Shown here: piece after piece, positions 58,755-64,000 of the stretch | Position numbering within the stretch: position 1 is the first letter of the stretch | Layout of the letters: each line of letters opens with the position of its first letter | Origin: Cladobotryum mycophilum | Lineage: Eukaryota > Ascomycota > Sordariomycetes > Hypocreales > Hypocreaceae | Direction: 5' to 3' | NCBI GenBank assembly: GCA_036429605.1 | Contig: CM071590.1 | Coordinates: 2,852,001-2,916,000, forward strand | Length of the DNA: 64,000 nucleotides | Position numbers and translations under genes: made by a program | The notes under the pieces: model-generated | What the model saw: only the letters and a program-made list of their open reading frames with translations | Told to the model about the DNA's origin: nothing | Databases searched by the model: none

Positions 58755-60661
58755 TTAGGCGGCTACGGGTACGACTATCATTGTGGGTAAATCCCGTATG
58801 TCAACATGTTCCTGTGAGTTTAGGTCTACTACCCGGATAGCGTCGAGACCCACGATGCCTTCTCGAAGTGCTAGGAACTGTAGTTCGACGACGTGACAAG
58901 CTCCCGGGGCGACGGGTCCGACCCTTGTGTCGGCGCTGAGGCAGATTAGGTCCGTTGCCTCGACCGCGGCGTTCCTTTGCAGAGCGTGCAGGATGTTCTC
59001 GTCCATTACCGCGTCTGCGATTTCCTTCTCGCCGTGGCGGGGCGAAGCCGTCGAAGGGGGCGGGCCGCTCGTGATTCGCTCCGTCGGCGCTTAGGGACGG
59101 CGACGAAGGCGAGTTTGCGAGGGGGCGGACGGTTTTGTCGACGGTGCGGTTGACGACGTAGACGGTCCAGGAGAAGATGTCGCCGGGATGGATGGGGCCC
59201 GAGGGGGCGGTGAAGGACATTGTGATACCGAGGTCCGGAACAATGGCGTCGGTGCGGTTAGTGGAGGCTTCGAGGACGGGGAGGGCGTCTGGACGGATGG
59301 AGGAGGGGGATTGGAGAGGCTTGACGACCTGGCTGCTGGTGCTGGCGGTGGAAACACGGGCGGGACGGTTGGGGCGTTGAATGCTGCCGCCGGTGTCGGC
59401 AGCGGCAGCGGCAGCGGCAGCGGTGGGGATGATGGGGTTGATGGAGTGAGAAAAGTCGAGAACGGTGTTCCATGTCATGGTAAGGCGAGGGGTGCAGACA
59501 TTGGGTATGACATTGATGGTGGTGGAGATGGAAATGTCCAAGGTTCCTATCGCATTCTTGGAGGTGATCTCGTTGTTGAGGGGTGTGATGCGATAGAGGA
59601 AGGTGACGTGGTCGTGAGAGACGCAGCTCAGGGGCAGTTTCAAGCCAGCCTCGTCGTTGAGGTTTTCAATGGTGGCTTCGTTGGTGGACAGCCTGATCTC
59701 ATCTAACAGAGCCTCGCAGTTGAAGTTGGGAGTGAAATCGACTTCCAAGAGGGCGATCAAGGCGGAGCTTATCGGCGCCGTGCTGGATCGGGAGAAGCGT
59801 ATGCGGGTATGTAAGACTGGGAATACTCTGACGCTGAGTTGTGGTAGAGCTCGAAGGCGTGTCATGAGATCCTGTTGTCTGGTGACGGGCGCCACTCGAG
59901 AAACTCGCAGGGCGGATAGGCGCGGCTTGATGCCATTGAGTGACGGATCGCTGGCGAAGGACTCGAGAAGATTGAACCCTGAGGGTAAGCCGCTTGGGAG
60001 ATATCCCGAACCAGGAGAGTAAAGGTCGCTCCCGGTCTCCGGCTTTAGACTAGCAGAAGCAGAGAAGACGATGGAGGGACTATGAAGACGCATCCGTGGT
60101 CTGCCGAGTACTACAGGGAACTTCCACATGGCATAGATGTTTTGGACCGGCTCCTCTTCTGAATCACTGCTCTCCTGTTCCTCCACGACGATGAAGGGGT
60201 CGGCGACATCCTGTAGCCTCCCAGAGAAGATGGATTCGGATACAATGGTTGAATCGCGGCCGGGCACGCCCTCATTAACAACATGTGCTTCTAGTGCTAT
60301 AGTTAATCTGTTGATATAAGAATCAAGCTCCTTCTTAGGTAGCCACGGTGTTCTTAGAACCAGTAGAACATCCACCGTCTCATCTATTGTCTTTTGGTTC
60401 AGCGTCATGGGCATACATCACCCCTGAGAGTTGGCATATATATGGTTTCAACCTACCGAAAAACAGGGTATCTCGTTGCGGTATTGACTCTAGTATGGGC
60501 TTGGTCTTATCATGGTCGCTAAGAGCCGCTTCTAGGTCTATATCCGTCTCGGAGGGTACGAGATATGTCAGGTAAGACTCGTCGACGAAGCTGTCACTGG
60601 GTTCAATGGTGACCTGAAACTCGGGGACGTCCTCATCCGGTGCAACATCGTGATCTGACAT
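58755..60661 (-). CDS. TRS65: TRAPP-II vesicle tethering subunit TRS65 (two apparent frameshifts)
   Basis: Exons 60457-60661 and 58755-60383 (73-nt intron) give about 611 residues once repaired. The N-terminal TLFFDETVDVLLVLRTPWL, the middle LTMTWNTVLDFSHS and FSWTVYVVNRT, and the C-terminal DLICLSADTRVGP...GIVGLDAIRVVDL match fungal Trs65/TRAPPC13-like proteins, which belong to the TRAPP complex acting on Rab GTPases at the late Golgi. A poly-Ala tract lies at 59399-59423. Two one-base deletions are inferred, both in runs of five G on the plus strand: 59121-59125 and 59056-59060. Repairing both gives VRPPRKLAFVAVPKRRR and then RPPSTASPRHGEKEIADAV; without them the protein loses its last 170 residues. 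The gene is convergent with SLD3. Confidence 0.83.
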
Positions 60662-61103
60662 GCTTTTTATCTCTTCAGTGATAAAAGAAAATTCATAAGG
60701 AATTAATCATTAAAGCTTTGGGTATAAAATTTAGCCACTGTCTCTGAATCTGGACCAGCCACAGAGATGATATGATGATGAGGATGATGCATATAACGTA
60801 CGACCTTGTCTTTGATAAAAGTGTCGTTGTCACTTAATGAGGGAGGTAGATCGATCGGTTCCTGGAGCGGAATCGCTTAAATGCATACAAGTACAATTTC
60901 ATCAGTGTGGTCCGTGCGCAGAAATATCCGTCACGCCAAAATCACCAACTGGAAAGCTTCGTTTACATAGAAACCCATTAAACGCCCAGATTTGATTCAA
61001 GGTGCTCCAATCTCATCCGCCCGCGCGAGTCCAGGCACATCAGAACTTCTGTCGCGAGATACTTGTTTACGATTTCAAGTGTTTTAATTGTTACGGACGC
61101 GCG
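60662..61103. promoter_or_regulatory. Shared region between divergent TRS65 and PRP40
   Basis: 442 bp separating the start codons of two divergent genes. It includes a GATGATGATGA-type tract (60770-60790). Promoter function is inferred from orientation. Confidence 0.55.
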
Positions 61104-63693
61104 ATGAGTGGCTTTGCTGCCCCGTATGGCCAGCCGGCTCAGGCCTGGCAGGAACACCAAACGCCAGATGGACGATCCTATTACTACAACGCCGCCACCA
61201 AAGTCACGCAATGGACAAAGCCAGAGGACATGATGTCGCCGGCAGAGGTGAGTTCTAGGGCAATTTCGAGACTGAGCATGATGGAGACTGACACCGTTTG
61301 GCTCTCAAGCGCGCACTGGCGTCACAGCCTTGGAAGGAATATACGGCGGAAGGAGGGCGGAAATACTGGTACAACACCGAGACGAAGCAAAGCTCGTGGG
61401 AGATGCCCGAGGCCTACAAGAAGGCTCTGGGTGCATCCAGTGGACCGAGTACCCCCGTTCCCCCAACTCCCTATGCGCAGAATGGCGGTTATCCAGCTGC
61501 AGGACACGACCAATACCAACACCGCGATACCCGCGATACGTACCCCGAATCTCGTCAGTTGACATACGGAAATGATTCCAAGGCGCAATCCTTCGTCCCT
61601 GCCACGAACGACCCCGAATATGCCACTCCTGAAGAGGCCGAGGCTGCGTTTGCCAAGCTGCTTAAACGTAGCGGGGTCCAGCCTGATTGGACCTGGGAGC
61701 AGACAATCAAAGCCATCGCCAGAGATGCGCAGTTCCGCGCCATCAAGAACCCCAAGGATAGGAGAGACGCTTTCGAGAAGTACTGTCAGGAAATGATCCT
61801 CCAAGACAAAGAGCGTGCCAAGGAGAGGTTGACGAAACTGCGTGCTGACTTTGAAACCATGCTCAAACGACATCCCGAAATCACACACTACACCCGTTGG
61901 AAAACGGCCCGTCCCATGATCGAAGGCGAAACCATCTTCCGGTCCACAAGCGACGAAGAGGAGCGCCGGCAGCTCTTTGAGGAGTATATCATTGGATTGA
62001 AGAAGGCTCACAAGGAACAGCAGGCCAACCTGAGGAAGAGTGCCATGGACGGCTTGATCGAACTCTTGCCGAAGCTGAACCTCGAAGCGTATACTCGCTG
62101 GTCCGATGCTCAGAGCATTATTTCGTCCACTCCGTCGTTCCAGGAGAACGAAAAGTACGAAACTCTCAGTCAGTTTGATATCCTGACAGCTTTTCAGAAT
62201 CACATGAAGGGCTTGGAGCGTGCGTTCATCGATTCAAAGCAGGAAGAGAAACATCGAAAGTTCCGCAAGGAACGTATTGCTAGAGACGGCTACCGATCCT
62301 TGCTAGATTCTCTCCGAAAAGAAGGCAAAATCAATGCCGGAACCAAATGGGGACAGGTTGTGCCTCTGATTGAGAACGACGAGCGCTACACCAACATGGC
62401 GGGCCAGAGCGGTTCGACCCCCAGGAGCTATTTTGGGATGTGGTGGAAGAGGAAGAACGGGGTCTACGAGGCTCAAGAAACGATGTGCTCGATGTTCTTG
62501 AAGTAAGCAAAGAGGCTGTCTTCGTTCTGTTCCAGATAAGTGCTAACCCAGGCAGGATAAACGGTTTGATCTGACGCCATCGAGCGACCTGGAAGAGTTC
62601 TTGTCTCTCATGAAGGATGATCCGCGTACTGCTAACATTGACCGTGACACGCTCAAACTTATTTTTGATCGGGTGAGTCTTAACATATTTGATCCATCAC
62701 AAAGGTGCAAACCTTGCTAACCCCATTGACAGCTCCGCGAGAAACGTGCTTCTAAACGCGAAGACGACAGGCAATCTGATAGACAACAGCGCCGTGCGAT
62801 GGATGATCTCCGCGCCTATATCAAACGGCTAGAGCCGCCAGTGACACTGGCCGATACATATGAAAAGGTACGACCTCGACTACTGAAAGCAGAAGAATTC
62901 CAGGCAGTCTCTTCCGAAGAATACCGTCGAAACGCCTTCGATAAGCACATTCGCAGACTTCGCGAAAAGGAAGAAGCCGATCGCAGCCATAGGCGCCATG
63001 ACCGAGGGTCCAGCGAAGCAGACCCTTCTCGCCGCGAAAGAGATCGATCCAGAGGTGAGCGCTCTCATCGCAGTGGTGGACGTGCCGCCAGGCGTAGCCG
63101 TAGTCCGGAGCCGGATGCGTACGAAGCAGACAGGCGAAAAGCTATTGCCGAGCGAGAGCGAAATCATCGTAAGTCCACCATGGCAGAAAACCTACTATCC
63201 AGCGAACGTGGAAGACTATCCCCGCCGCCACCACGCCGCGACCGAGAACGGGACCGCGAGCGTGAGAGGGAGAGAGATCTTGACCGTCCAGCTCGCTCCC
63301 GACGTGAAGAAGAGAGCTATTATGATCGCGAGCGCAGAGACAGGGAGGATGAGAGGGAGCGGCAGTATCGCCGCCGTGCTGATAGAGGTTCGTATGACGA
63401 ACTCCCCTATGGAGACGAGCGACCAGCTACTTCTCGACGTCGTCGCCAGGACGACGAAGATGACTATGCCCGCAGGGACTCGAGGGACTCCAAGGTAAGA
63501 AAATCACCTCACACAGTTTTTTTTCACATACATCTGCTAACACCAGTCACAGAGATTGAGACGAGAACGTTCCCGTGAGCGCACCCCTCCTCCCCGTGAC
63601 GCACGTCACCGCAATAAGTCTCCAGCTCCTCCAGCACCACCCCTTTCCAAGGATGTTAGAAGCGGCAGTGAAGAAGGCGAGATTGAAGAATGA
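61104..63693 (+). CDS. PRP40: Pre-mRNA-processing protein PRP40 (WW and FF domains; one apparent frameshift)
   Basis: Exons 61104-61247, 61310-62502, 62556-62672, 62733-63494 and 63547-63693 give about 787 residues. Two WW domains come first (WQEHQTPDGRSYYYNAATKVTQW and WKEYTAEGGRKYWYNTETKQSSW, split here by domain), then tandem FF domains (helical, with repeated F...F and W motifs), and a C-terminal tail rich in RD/RE/RS ending in GSEEGEIEE. Prp40 is a U1 snRNP protein that bridges the 5' splice site and the branch-point binding protein, and also binds the Pol II CTD. The frame breaks at five C (62418-62422); one more C gives STPQELFWDVVEEEERG and continues to a proper donor at 62503. The last intron ends at alternative acceptors 63546/63552. 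Confidence 0.93.
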
Positions 63694-64000
63694 TGATCCC
63701 GCCGCCCTTGCTGTTTGTCCTTACTGATCGCAGATATCATTTGCCTCCTCCATTGTATCCTTGTCCATGTAATCTTGTTGAGAACAGAGAGCAGAAGGCT
63801 TTTTGGTCTAGTTTTAGCAGTGCAAAAATGAGATACCATTATTAATTTCACTTCATCTTGTTATGCTATTTACATACAACATTCTATCGTGCAAAACGGG
63901 CATATAATTGGATGTTATTCATGGGTAATACTATGGCAGACTATAGAAAAAGGGGGTGGAAAATAAACGACTACATACGAATGTTGTATGAGAAGGCGAA
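63694..64000. other. PRP40 downstream region to window end
   Basis: AT-rich sequence with poly-T/A tracts, consistent with a 3' untranslated region and terminator. No further coding sequence is seen before the window ends. Confidence 0.45.

Overview
The window is nuclear DNA of a filamentous ascomycete (Pezizomycotina), most likely a Sordariomycete and plausibly of the order Hypocreales. The evidence is short introns (mostly 50-75 nt) with GTRAGT-type donors and CTAAC/CTGAC branch sites, ascomycete-type housekeeping proteins, and a GTACCTA-type palindromic word scattered through the intergenic DNA. The species cannot be named from the sequence alone.

Layout: RRS1 (partial, -) and mitoribosomal mS29 (+) are divergent; MCM7 (-) and PEX1 (+) are divergent; then HAL2/MET22-type PAP phosphatase (-), SDHA (-), a large OTT_1508-like deaminase-fold protein with a repeat-filled middle (-), CHD1 (-), RLI1/ABCE1 (+), a KEL3/KLHDC4-type kelch protein (+), a 55-residue Cys-rich protein (-), pyroglutamyl peptidase I (+) and a HAD phosphatase of the glycerol-3-phosphatase type (+). 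A 14.2 kb stretch without recognisable genes follows (37443-51688). It ends at a homeodomain transcription factor (+). The right end carries SLD3 (+), TRS65 (-) and PRP40 (+). Outside the desert, gene density is about one gene per 3 kb.

Most genes are single-copy core functions: replication (MCM7, SLD3), ribosome biogenesis and translation (RRS1, mS29, RLI1), peroxisome import (PEX1), respiration (SDHA), chromatin (CHD1), vesicle traffic (TRS65) and splicing (PRP40). I see no secondary-metabolite cluster, intact transposon, rRNA, convincing tRNA or CRISPR array.

Three things stand out. (1) Seven otherwise well-formed core genes carry nine apparent one-base deletions, every one in a run of five or six identical bases where one more base restores the conserved frame. 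This looks like homopolymer under-calling in the assembly, and any automatic annotation here will split or truncate these genes. (2) The deaminase-like protein has about 600 residues of imperfect Ser/Arg/Glu-rich repeats, and the DNA encoding them is open in several frames on both strands. (3) The homeobox gene sits at the end of an exceptionally long, low-complexity gene desert that may be its cis-regulatory domain or encode a long non-coding transcript. The promoters of both replication genes contain perfect ACGCGT (MluI cell-cycle box) sites.
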